Shown one piece after another: positions 1-5,863 of a stretch of DNA of 9,076 nt. The notes below the pieces were generated by a model that did not search any database, was not told the DNA's origin, and saw only the letters and a program-made list of their open reading frames with translations. This DNA is from Oscillospiraceae bacterium. Lineage in GTDB: Bacteria > Bacillota_A > Clostridia > Oscillospirales > Oscillospiraceae. Made by a program: the position numbers and the translations under genes. The stretch spans positions 1 to 9,076 of the forward strand of contig JAFQLA010000219.1 of assembly GCA_017396725.1 (NCBI GenBank). Direction: 5' to 3'. Position 1 is the first letter of the stretch; each line of letters opens with the position of its first letter.

Positions 1-266
1 GAGCGGACAGCGTGAAGCTCCTTCAAGAGGTGGCAAAACGGCTTAGCGAAGCAGGCTACCGCACGGTGAATGTGGACGCCACGCTGGTGGCGCAGGCGCC
101 CAAGGTCTCTCCCTACACGGCGGCGATGCGGGAAAATATCGCCCGCGCGCTGAGTGTGGACCTGGATCAGATCAGCGTGAAGGCCACCACCGAAGAGCGC
201 CTCGGCTTTACGGGGGACGGCTCAGGCATGGCGGCGCAGGCCATCGCGCTATTGGAAAAGGAATAA
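1..266 (+). CDS. ispF: 2-C-methyl-D-erythritol 2,4-cyclodiphosphate synthase, C-terminal part (5' end outside window)
   Basis: IspF converts CDP-methylerythritol 2-phosphate to the cyclic 2,4-diphosphate, releasing CMP, in the MEP pathway of isoprenoid synthesis in the cytosol. The reading frame is open from base 3, so the gene enters from the left and 87 codons are visible. The fragment carries the family's C-terminal signatures: an NVDATLVAQAPK-like strand (fragment residues 23-34), the M-R-x-N-I-A helix (42-47) and the KATTEERLGFTG block (60-71), whose Thr-Thr-Glu belongs to the nucleotide/metal active site. IspF proteins are usually about 155-160 residues, so roughly 70 N-terminal residues are missing. 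A GTG at base 12 is internal, because the homology continues upstream of it. Whether this is free-standing IspF or the C-terminal half of a fused IspDF cannot be seen here. A strong terminator follows 12 bases after the stop, so the gene ends its transcription unit. Confidence 0.95.
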   Translation, partial: ADSVKLLQEVAKRLSEAGYRTVNVDATLVAQAPKVSPYTAAMRENIARALSVDLDQISVKATTEERLGFTGDGSGMAAQAIALLEKE

Positions 267-277
267 AGGCGAAAAGG

Positions 278-308
278 AAAAAGCAGGTGTTTCACACCTG
301 CTTTTTTT
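278..308 (+). terminator. Rho-independent terminator after ispF
   Basis: A perfect 10-bp stem (281-290 pairing with 294-303) encloses a TTC triplet. In practice the top pairs probably open to give a larger loop. Three A-T pairs from 278-280 and 304-306 extend the base. The right arm runs into seven consecutive T (302-308), with an A-rich stretch on the left. This is a textbook intrinsic terminator 12 bases after the ispF stop, and it separates ispF from the next gene pair. Confidence 0.93.
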
Positions 309-325
309 CTGCCATAAAATAGGGC

Positions 326-332
326 GGAGGAG
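326..332 (+). promoter_or_regulatory. Ribosome binding site deciding the DUF3343 start
   Basis: GGAGGAG lies 6 bases before the ATG at 339 (8 bases from the GGAGG core) but overlaps or touches the in-frame ATG at 333. The spacing therefore favours 339 as the true start. Confidence 0.75.
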
Positions 333-338
333 ATGGAA

Positions 339-581
339 ATGGACTATATTCTGATCAGCGCAAAATCGCTGACTGAGGCACAAAAGATCCAAAAAATCCT
401 GGAGCGCCAGCGGGTGCCTTGCCACATCCAAAGGAGCCGCGGCGCCAACGGCTGCAGCTTTGCGCTGCGCATTCAGAAAGAGCACAAAGAACTGGTGCGA
501 TCCATTCTTCGCAGCGCGGGTATCCTTGGCACAAGGACATTTTCAGAGGAAGAGGGCGCAGAGCATGATCTATTTCGATAA
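339..581 (+). CDS. DUF3343 domain protein (putative Se/S carrier-like)
   Basis: This is a small protein of 80 residues from the ATG at 339. That start is preferred over the in-frame ATG at 333 because the GGAGG at 326-330 is correctly spaced only for the later one. The sequence opens with a short strand (YILIS), continues with a helix (about 11-24), and has an NGCSFALRI segment (38-45). That segment resembles the 'C-G-L-A-L' element of DUF3343 proteins, a family annotated as putative selenium/sulfur carrier-like and often found next to class V aminotransferase-like desulfurases. Cys39 is the candidate functional cysteine and Cys28 is a second. The 3' end overlaps the next gene by 17 bases, which implies translational coupling and a joint role with the desulfurase-like enzyme. 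The carrier function is a family-level suggestion and is not shown by the sequence. No convincing promoter is visible between the ispF terminator and this gene. Confidence 0.75.
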   Translation: MDYILISAKSLTEAQKIQKILERQRVPCHIQRSRGANGCSFALRIQKEHKELVRSILRSAGILGTRTFSEEEGAEHDLFR

Positions 582-1695
582 CGCGGCCACATCCTTTCAA
601 AAGCCTGCGGCCGTAAGGCGGGAGGTGCTGCGGGCCATGGAGGGCATGACCTCTCCGGCACGGGGCGATCATGTCCTTGCGCGGCGGGCGGCGGAAACGG
701 TTTACCGCTGCAGGGAGGAGGCGGCAGACCTCTTTTCCGTCAAGGAGGCAGAGCGGGTCATCTTTACTTTCAACGCTACCCACGCGCTGAATATCGCCAT
801 CCGCAGCCTTGTAAAAGACGGGGGAAATGTGGTGATCTCCGGCTATGAGCACAACGCTGTGACCCGCTGCCTTGCCTCCTTTGAAAACCTGCGCGTTACG
901 GTGGCTGAAGCGCCGCTTTTTGATACCGATGCTGTGGCGGAGGCATTTTACCGCTGCGTGAGGTTGGATACAGACGCGGTGATCTGCAACCATGTTTCCA
1001 ATGTATTCGGCTTCGTGCAGCCTATGGATACCATTGCGGAGATCTGCCGTGAAAAAGGGGTGCCGCTGATCGTGGACGCCTCCCAATCGGCGGGGAGCCT
1101 TCAGGTGGATATGGAAAAATGGCAGGCGGCTTTTATTGCCATGCCGGGGCACAAAGGCCTTCTGGGGCCGCAGGGCACGGGGCTGCTGCTCTGCGGCGCT
1201 TCGGCAAACCCCATTCTCTTCGGCGGCACAGGGTCGGATTCTCTTACGCAGGAAATGCCCGCCTATCTCCCGGACAGATTGGAGGCGGGAACCCACAATG
1301 TGGCGGGGATCGCAGGCCTTCTGGCAGGGCTGCAATATGTAAAGCGGTTAGGTTTTACAGAGATTGAAAAAAGGAAGAAAAAGCTGACAAAGCAATTCTG
1401 CGAATCTTTGGCCCGGGAGCCGCGGCTGCAGATATTCGCGGCGAATGAGGACAGCGCGCAATGCGGTGTGGTGTCTCTTGTGTTCCGGGATCTCGACAGC
1501 GAGGCGGCGGCAGCGGAGCTGGCGCGGCGGGGGATCTGCGTGCGGGCAGGGTATCATTGCTCGCCGCTGGCCCACAAAACCGCCGGCACTTTGGATGGCG
1601 GCACGGTGCGCTTTAGTTTCTCGGTTTTCAACACATTGGAGGAAATCCGCCGCGGGGCGGAGGAAGTGCGCTATATTTTGCGGCGGAAGTGTTAA
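565..1695 (+). CDS. Aminotransferase class V / cysteine desulfurase family protein
   Basis: This is a PLP-dependent fold-type I enzyme of the NifS/SufS superfamily, 376 residues. Such enzymes remove sulfur (or selenium) from cysteine (or selenocysteine) to give alanine and an enzyme persulfide. The start at ATG 565 gives the classic opening MIYFDNAATSFQKP. It has an AGAGGAAGAGGG ribosome site (545-556) 8 bases upstream; the frame is open further upstream, but that region is the overlapping DUF3343 gene. Visible motifs: the Asn-His-Val-Ser-Asn segment at 142-146, DASQSAG at 171-177 (PLP-binding Asp171 and Gln174), MPGHKGLLGPQGTG at 193-206 with Lys197 as the Schiff-base lysine, EAGTHN at 240-245, and RAGYHCSPLAHK at 327-338 with Cys332 at the persulfide position of group II desulfurases. 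It resembles the subgroup called 'cysteine desulfurase family protein' (EF2568-type), which is linked to selenium-dependent hydroxylases in some bacteria. Overlap with the DUF3343 gene suggests that protein is its partner. The exact substrate cannot be decided from sequence. Confidence 0.88.
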   Translation: MIYFDNAATSFQKPAAVRREVLRAMEGMTSPARGDHVLARRAAETVYRCREEAADLFSVKEAERVIFTFNATHALNIAIRSLVKDGGNVVISGYEHNAVTRCLASFENLRVTVAEAPLFDTDAVAEAFYRCVRLDTDAVICNHVSNVFGFVQPMDTIAEICREKGVPLIVDASQSAGSLQVDMEKWQAAFIAMPGHKGLLGPQGTGLLLCGASANPILFGGTGSDSLTQEMPAYLPDRLEAGTHNVAGIAGLLAGLQYVKRLGFTEIEKRKKKLTKQFCESLAREPRLQIFAANEDSAQCGVVSLVFRDLDSEAAAAELARRGICVRAGYHCSPLAHKTAGTLDGGTVRFSFSVFNTLEEIRRGAEEVRYILRRKC

Positions 1696-1708
1696 TTTCC
1701 GCCGCAAA
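1677..1708 (+). terminator. 12-bp perfect hairpin around the desulfurase stop codon, possible weak terminator
   Basis: Bases 1677-1688 (TTTGCGGCGGAA) are the exact reverse complement of 1697-1708, leaving an 8-base loop (1689-1696) that contains the TAA stop codon at 1693-1695. The stem is GC-rich and should be very stable. No T run follows: the next bases are GCCTTGCAATTAC. It therefore does not meet the usual rule for an intrinsic terminator. It could pause polymerase, protect the 3' end of the upstream message, or insulate the promoter that starts 3 bases later. Confidence 0.5.
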
Positions 1709-1711
1709 GCC

Positions 1712-1740
1712 TTGCAATTACTTGGTATTTTTATTATAAT
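1712..1740 (+). promoter_or_regulatory. Sigma-A type promoter for cdaA and the downstream operon
   Basis: A perfect -10 box TATAAT (1735-1740) is preceded by TTGCAA (1712-1717, 4 of 6 matches to TTGACA) with exactly 17 bases between them. The spacer is AT-rich, in contrast to the surrounding GC-rich coding DNA. Transcription would start near 1747, leaving a leader of about 25 bases before the chosen cdaA start at 1772. It is the best promoter in the window and probably drives the long gene series that follows. Confidence 0.82.
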
Positions 1741-1771
1741 AGGTAAGAATACTTTCATGGAGTGTTGCAGC

Positions 1772-2665
1772 ATGGAAATTCTGTCCAATCTCTTTGCCAA
1801 CGCAGGCAGATATCTTCTTTTGATCCGCATTACGGATATACTGGATATCGCGATTCTTGCCTATCTTATCTATCATCTTTTGCGACTGGTGCGCAATACC
1901 AAGGCCACCAGCCTTCTCAAAGGTGTTGCCGTTTTTCTGGTGGTTCTCTGGCTAAGCGGTGTTTTGCACCTTCACGGCATAAACTATATTCTCAAGCACA
2001 TGGTCGAGGTAGGTGTTCTGGCGCTGATCATCCTCTTCCAGCCTGAGATCCGCCGCATCCTCGAGCAGGTGGGCAGCAGGAAATACGGCATCTCCAGCCT
2101 CTTTGTGAAAGAGCAGATCGTGGGCGGTATGGAAAACGTCATCAGCCAGACGGTGCTGGCCTGCTCGGAAATGAGCAAAGCCCGCACGGGCGCCCTCATC
2201 GTCTTCGAGCGGGAGATCAAGCTCAGCGACCTCGTCCGTAGCGGCACGGTGCTCAACGCGAACCTTTCCTCGGAACTGCTCAAAAATGTTTTCTACAATA
2301 AAGCCCCCCTGCATGACGGCGCCGTCATCGTCCGTGACGGCCGCATTCTGGGCGCGGGCTGCGTGCTGCCCCTTTCCCGCAATGTGAACCTCAGCCGTGA
2401 GCTGGGCACCCGCCACCGCGCCGGCATCGGCATGAGCGAGAATTCGGATGCCGTGGTGGTGATCGTCTCCGAGGAGACCGGGTCTGTATCCGTTGCCGTG
2501 GGCGGCATGCTCAAGCGGCATCTGCAGCCTGAAACGCTGGAATACCTCCTGCGCAACGAGCTTTTGCCGCAGGAAAAGGATGCCACTGAGAAGAACAAGT
2601 TCGACCTGCTTGCTTTGCTCAAGCTGAAAAAGAATGGAGCTGACGATGAAAATGAAGATGAATAA
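1772..2665 (+). CDS. cdaA: Diadenylate cyclase CdaA (membrane-anchored c-di-AMP synthase)
   Basis: CdaA condenses two ATP into cyclic di-AMP, an essential second messenger for potassium and osmolyte balance in Bacillota. The protein is 297 residues, close to the usual 270-290. Three N-terminal hydrophobic segments (about 24-40, 49-66, 74-90) anchor it in the membrane and end in the characteristic LFQPEIRRILE junction (88-98). The DAC catalytic domain follows (about 105-265) with the diagnostic PLHDGAVIV (DGA at 182-184) and GTRHRAGIG (RHR at 214-216) motifs intact, so it should be active. The start at 1772 is chosen because GGAG (1759-1762) sits 9 bases upstream and the predicted transcript starts near 1747. 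The in-frame ATG at 1757 would leave only about 10 bases of leader and lacks a well-placed ribosome site. The acidic C-terminal tail (ADDENEDE) is encoded by DNA that also holds the start of cdaR, overlapping by 20 bases. Confidence 0.96.
   Translation: MEILSNLFANAGRYLLLIRITDILDIAILAYLIYHLLRLVRNTKATSLLKGVAVFLVVLWLSGVLHLHGINYILKHMVEVGVLALIILFQPEIRRILEQVGSRKYGISSLFVKEQIVGGMENVISQTVLACSEMSKARTGALIVFEREIKLSDLVRSGTVLNANLSSELLKNVFYNKAPLHDGAVIVRDGRILGAGCVLPLSRNVNLSRELGTRHRAGIGMSENSDAVVVIVSEETGSVSVAVGGMLKRHLQPETLEYLLRNELLPQEKDATEKNKFDLLALLKLKKNGADDENEDE
2636..2639 (+). promoter_or_regulatory. Ribosome binding site for cdaR inside the cdaA 3' end
   Basis: GGAG ends 6 bases before the ATG at 2646 and overlaps the earlier in-frame ATG at 2634. 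It therefore supports 2646 as the cdaR start. Its location within cdaA implies coupled translation of cyclase and regulator. Confidence 0.6.
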
Positions 2666-3917
2666 GGAACAGGCTTTCCAGATCGGCATCTCCATTTTGG
2701 CAGCGGTTTTCATCTGGATCTTTGCCGGTTCTGTTGATCCGGTGGTTTCCACCATTTGGGTAAACAATATCGAGATCGAATATGTGGGCGAGGAAACCAC
2801 CCTTGCCGAAAAGGGCCTGATGCTGCTGGGCGAGTCTGACCGCACCATTTCCCTCAAGCTCAAGGGCGAGCGAAATGTGATCTACAAGCTGGATACCAAA
2901 AAGGTCCGCGTGCAGGTGGAGCTGGACAGTGTCAATACCACCGGCGTGCAGAATCTCAAGTATGACCTGATCCTGCCTTCCAGCGTGCCTGCGGGCAGCG
3001 TTTCTGTGGTGGATGCCAGCGCCTACAACGCAACAGTTTATGTGGGCGAGCTTTACAAGAAGACGGTGGATGTGCGCTGCGATGTGCTGGGCGTTGTGGC
3101 TTCCGGCTACATGCAGGGCCCTGTGACCATCACCCCCGATACCCTTGAGATCCGCGGCCAGCAGGAGGATATCCTGCAGGTGAAATACGCCAAGGTGACC
3201 ATCGATGTCAACAGCGCTACCTCCACCATTGCCGCGCTCTATGATTACACTCTCTACGATTATAACGATCAGGTGATCGAAAACGAAAACATCCATGTGG
3301 TGGAGGACGCCATTCAGGTGGCGGTTCCCGTGCTGCAGGTGAAGGAAGTGCCTCTTACGGTGAAATTCACCGAAGCACCCGGCTACAGTGCCGACAACGT
3401 GAACTGGAGCATCGATCAGCCCACCATCCGCATCGCCGGTGACGCGCACGATCTCTCCCTTATCAGCGAGATCGTGCTGGACACCATTGATCTTACCAAG
3501 CTGGATACCAATTCCGCTTATTCCACCTATTCCTACGAGATCTCGCTTCCCAAGGACATTGTGAATCTCAGCAGCTTTACCAAGGCTGTCGTGAAGGTGA
3601 ATTTCATTGATTTTGCCACCGTCTCCGTGACGGCTGCCGACTTTGTCTGCGCCAACGTGCCCGAAGGCTTCTCTGCCGAAGTGCTGACGGAGAGTCTCCA
3701 TGTGACGCTTTGCGGCGCGGGGGATGACGTCAGCGAGCTGTCGGGCGAAGAGATCGAGATTTTGCTGGATCTGAGCACCCTCGCCGTGGAAGAAGGTCAC
3801 TATACGCTCAGCGCGGAGATCACGGTAAAGAGCGACAAGAGCATCGGTGTTCTGGGCAGCTATGAGGCGCAGGTGGCGCTGACGGCCAACGCGGAAAGCG
3901 AGGAGCCTGCCGCATGA
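2646..3917 (+). CDS. cdaR: CdaR-like YbbR-domain protein, extracytoplasmic regulator of CdaA
   Basis: CdaR proteins are membrane-anchored, mostly external proteins that bind CdaA and adjust c-di-AMP synthesis. This one has 423 residues from ATG 2646 (in-frame ATGs at 2634, 2652 and 2658 are alternatives). It has a short basic N-terminus, one hydrophobic segment (about 11-30, FQIGISILAAVFIWIFAGSV), and then a long beta-rich region ending in Glu-Glu-Pro-Ala-Ala. The region reads as about four YbbR-type repeats (roughly 40-135, 138-228, 235-320 and 324-412). Each contains the pattern in which a predicted strand is followed by an I/V-x-G/A element, such as LKLKGERNVIYKL (70-82), EIRGQQEDI (168-176) and RIAGDAHDL (262-270). 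The repeat borders are judged by eye. Position directly after cdaA, overlapping it by 20 bases, is the usual arrangement. The usual third partner, glmM, does not follow; an RseC-like gene does, overlapping by 4 bases. Confidence 0.92.
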   Translation: MKMKMNKEQAFQIGISILAAVFIWIFAGSVDPVVSTIWVNNIEIEYVGEETTLAEKGLMLLGESDRTISLKLKGERNVIYKLDTKKVRVQVELDSVNTTGVQNLKYDLILPSSVPAGSVSVVDASAYNATVYVGELYKKTVDVRCDVLGVVASGYMQGPVTITPDTLEIRGQQEDILQVKYAKVTIDVNSATSTIAALYDYTLYDYNDQVIENENIHVVEDAIQVAVPVLQVKEVPLTVKFTEAPGYSADNVNWSIDQPTIRIAGDAHDLSLISEIVLDTIDLTKLDTNSAYSTYSYEISLPKDIVNLSSFTKAVVKVNFIDFATVSVTAADFVCANVPEGFSAEVLTESLHVTLCGAGDDVSELSGEEIEILLDLSTLAVEEGHYTLSAEITVKSDKSIGVLGSYEAQVALTANAESEEPAA

Positions 3918-4318
3918 CCCAGATCGCGACAGTTGAAAAGATCCTTGGGGGCAGAAAAGTGGAGATCTCCGTGGTGCGGAAAACCGCCTGCGGCCACGAT
4001 TGCGAAGAATGCGCCGGCTGCGGCGTTTCCGGCGCGGCCATCTATATGACGGCCCGATGCGATCTGAGCGTAAAGCCGGGGGACAAGGTGCTGGTGGAAA
4101 GCAGCACCAAGCAGCTCCTCGGCATCGCGGCGCTGGTATATCTCATCCCGGTGGTGTGCTTTTTCCTTGGCTATTTTCTGCCCTTCGGCGCGCCGGAAGG
4201 GGCGCGCATCGGCGCGGGCATCGCGGCCTTCGCCGTGGGATTTATCCCCGCTGTGCTCTATGACCGTAAAAAGCGCAAGGAAGGCGATGTTTCCTGCACG
4301 GTCGTATCCCTTCGATAA
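3914..4318 (+). CDS. RseC/MucC-like integral membrane protein with N-terminal cysteine cluster
   Basis: This protein of 134 residues matches the SoxR-reducing/RseC family layout. A short N-terminal beta domain contains four closely spaced cysteines, C26-x3-C30-x2-C33-x2-C36, and is followed by a positively charged stretch with a VKPGDKVLVE element (53-62). Two hydrophobic membrane segments follow (about 68-90 and 97-116), then a basic cytoplasmic tail (DRKKRKE, 117-123). RseC proteins are linked in other bacteria to sigma-E control or to Rnf-type electron transfer that keeps SoxR reduced; no rnf gene is visible here. The cysteine cluster could bind a metal or Fe-S centre, which is inference. 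The start ATG overlaps the cdaR stop in an ATGA arrangement, with AGGAG 8 bases upstream (3901-3905). Co-translation with CdaR hints at a membrane role in the same unit, but no function in c-di-AMP signalling is known to me. Confidence 0.78.
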   Translation: MTQIATVEKILGGRKVEISVVRKTACGHDCEECAGCGVSGAAIYMTARCDLSVKPGDKVLVESSTKQLLGIAALVYLIPVVCFFLGYFLPFGAPEGARIGAGIAAFAVGFIPAVLYDRKKRKEGDVSCTVVSLR

Positions 4319-4327
4319 GGAGAAGCT

Positions 4328-5215
4328 ATGTTTGGTTATATTCGTCCGCCCCTGGGCGAGCTTGCGCAGGAGGAAACGGAGCGCTTCCGCGCTGCCTACT
4401 GCGGCCTTTGCCACACGCTGGGGCAGCGGTACGGATTTGGCGCGAGATTTATCCTCAATTACGATTTTACCTTTCTTGCCATTTTGTTGGGTGCGGAGCA
4501 AAAGCCCTGCTTTGCCTGCCGCCGCTGCGCGGTCAAGCCCTTTGAGAAGAGGGAAGTGCTGTGCGGCAGCGACGCTATGGCCCTTGCGGCGGATGAGAGC
4601 GTGATCCTTGCCTACTGGCAGATGAAAGACGGCGTTGCCGACCACGGCTTTTTCGGCGGTCTCAAATACCGCGGAGGACAGATGTTTTTGCGCCATGCCT
4701 ACGAAAAAGCGAGGAAGTACCGCCCCGCCTTTGATGAGACGGTGCGCCGTGAGCTGGGGCGGCTGCGGGAGATGGAAGAGGAAAACTGCCCCTCTATCGA
4801 CCGTCCGGCAGACGCGTTTGCCAATATCCTTGCCGCCGCGGCGGAAGAGGTGGCAGAGGAAAAGCGCCGCCGCATCCTGCGTGAGATGCTCTATCATCTG
4901 GGCCGTTGGGTCTACCTTGTGGACGCGGCGGACGATCTCGAGGAGGATGCCCGAAGCGGCTGCTACAATCCTTTGATGGCGCGCTATGGCCTTGGGGACG
5001 GAAAGTTCACCGAGGAAACAAAAAAAGAATTTATCACCACCCTTGACCACTCCGCCCGATTGGTGGATGCCGCCGTGTCACTTGCGGACTTCGGCGCGTG
5101 GCAGGTGCTGGTGGAGAGCACCGTGCATCGCGGACTATTCTATGTGGCGGCAAGCGTGCTCAGCGGCAAATACCGCAAATATACAAAAATGAGAAACAAC
5201 GAGGATCCGAAATGA
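4328..5215 (+). CDS. DUF5685 family protein, cysteine-rich, function unknown
   Basis: This is a 295-residue protein starting 5 bases after an AAGGAG (4317-4322). The opening [12 protein letters not shown], followed by [17 protein letters not shown], fits the DUF5685 family of Clostridia; I know no established function. Cysteines are clustered: C25-x2-C28 near the N-terminus and C61-x2-C64-x2-C67 with C79 downstream, which looks like one or two metal or Fe-S sites. The rest appears mostly helical. Two acidic elements stand out: an [15 protein letters not shown] segment (93-107) and a [19 protein letters not shown] segment (197-215) with D199, D202, D203, E205, E206 and D207. They loosely recall paired Asp-rich motifs of all-helical isoprenoid enzymes, but this similarity is only by eye. 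There is no signal peptide and no convincing membrane helix. The stop overlaps the start of the J-domain gene (ATGA), so the two are probably made together and may act together. Confidence 0.82.
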   Translation: MFGYIRPPLGELAQEETERFRAAYCGLCHTLGQRYGFGARFILNYDFTFLAILLGAEQKPCFACRRCAVKPFEKREVLCGSDAMALAADESVILAYWQMKDGVADHGFFGGLKYRGGQMFLRHAYEKARKYRPAFDETVRRELGRLREMEEENCPSIDRPADAFANILAAAAEEVAEEKRRRILREMLYHLGRWVYLVDAADDLEEDARSGCYNPLMARYGLGDGKFTEETKKEFITTLDHSARLVDAAVSLADFGAWQVLVESTVHRGLFYVAASVLSGKYRKYTKMRNNEDPK

Positions 5216-5838
5216 AAGACCCCTATGAAGTGCTGAATGTGTCTCACGACGCATCGGACGAAGAGATCAAAAAAGCATACAGAGACCTCGCCCGCAAGTA
5301 CCATCCCGACCGCTATATCGATAATCCCCTGGCGGATCTTGCTCAGGAAAAGATGAAGGACATCAATGCCGCCTATGAGGAGATCCAGCGCAGAAGAAGC
5401 AGTTCTTCCGCCTCCCGCGGGGGCTACGGCGGAAGCTATGCAGGCTACGGCGGCACGGCAGGGCAGTACGGTCCCTGGAGCGGCAGCACGCAGGGCGGAT
5501 CGTCCGTATTTTCGCAGGTGCGCGTTGCCATCATGCAGGGGAACCTGGCCCGTGCGGAGGCGCTGCTCAACGCCTGCAGCGACCATGACGCCGAGTGGAA
5601 TTTCCTCAAGGGCAGCGTCTGCTACCGAAGGGGCTGGCTGGATGAAGCCAAGCGCTATTATGAAACGGCGGCGCAGATGGAGCCCGACAACACCGAGTAC
5701 CGTCAGGCCGTGGAATACATGGCCCGGGGCGGCAGCGCGAATACTGCCGGCGGCACCGTTTTCGGCACCGATACCTGCATGAGCGATGGGCTTTGCTGCC
5801 CGTTCCCGTTTTTCTGTTTACCCTGCTTTTGCTGTTAA
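5212..5838 (+). CDS. J-domain (DnaJ-like) protein with TPR-like region and cysteine-rich tail
   Basis: This is a 208-residue J-domain protein, not canonical DnaJ: it has no CxxCxGxG zinc repeats and no substrate-binding beta domains. The J domain occupies about residues 3-62, with helix I ([12 protein letters not shown]), the diagnostic His-Pro-Asp (31-33) that stimulates Hsp70 ATPase, and the AAYEEIQ end of helix III. A flexible Gly/Ser/Tyr-rich linker follows (about 64-98). Next comes a helical part (101-170) that reads like one or two TPR-type hairpins ([13 protein letters not shown], then [20 protein letters not shown]). The end is unusual: seven cysteines in the last 20 residues (C189, C195, C196, C202, C205, C207, C208) mixed with Phe and Pro. 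The start at ATG 5212 has GAGGA (5201-5205) 6 bases upstream and overlaps the DUF5685 stop. The frame is open further upstream, but that region belongs to the DUF5685 gene. It probably recruits Hsp70 to a specific client, perhaps the DUF5685 product (inference). Confidence 0.9.
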   Translation: MKDPYEVLNVSHDASDEEIKKAYRDLARKYHPDRYIDNPLADLAQEKMKDINAAYEEIQRRRSSSSASRGGYGGSYAGYGGTAGQYGPWSGSTQGGSSVFSQVRVAIMQGNLARAEALLNACSDHDAEWNFLKGSVCYRRGWLDEAKRYYETAAQMEPDNTEYRQAVEYMARGGSANTAGGTVFGTDTCMSDGLCCPFPFFCLPCFCC

Positions 5839-5850
5839 GAAATAAATTTT

Positions 5851-5855
5851 GGAGG
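5851..5855 (+). promoter_or_regulatory. Ribosome binding site deciding the GTG start of yicC
   Basis: GGAGG lies 8 bases before GTG 5864. The only earlier in-frame candidate start (TTG 5849) overlaps it and so cannot use it. This supports GTG as the true start. Confidence 0.8.
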
Positions 5856-5863
5856 AAGAAACT

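Noticed and set aside
292..320. Possible promoter for the DUF3343 gene (TAAAAT at 315-320)
   Set aside because: The matching -35 position reads TCACAC inside the terminator, and transcription would start within the ribosome site. How this gene pair is transcribed remains unclear.
355..1335. Open frame of 326 codons on the minus strand opposite the desulfurase-family gene
   Set aside because: The + strand reading has all PLP enzyme motifs, while the reverse reading has low-complexity shadow composition.
1445..1771. Upstream extension of the cdaA frame into the desulfurase gene
   Set aside because: The added residues match no CdaA N-terminus and lie over another gene. The promoter and ribosome site place the start at 1772.
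2619..3800. Open frame of 393 codons on the minus strand opposite cdaR
   Set aside because: Its predicted protein is very rich in His, Gly and Ile/Val in the pattern expected from reading GC-rich codons backwards, no family is recognisable, and the + strand gene is a clear CdaR.
3860..5050. Open frame of 396 codons on the minus strand opposite the RseC-like and DUF5685 genes
   Set aside because: It spans two convincing + strand genes and their boundary, and shows no motif of its own.
5098..5211. Upstream extension of the J-domain frame
   Set aside because: J domains begin within a few residues of the ATG at 5212, which has its own ribosome site. The extension is a shadow of the DUF5685 gene.
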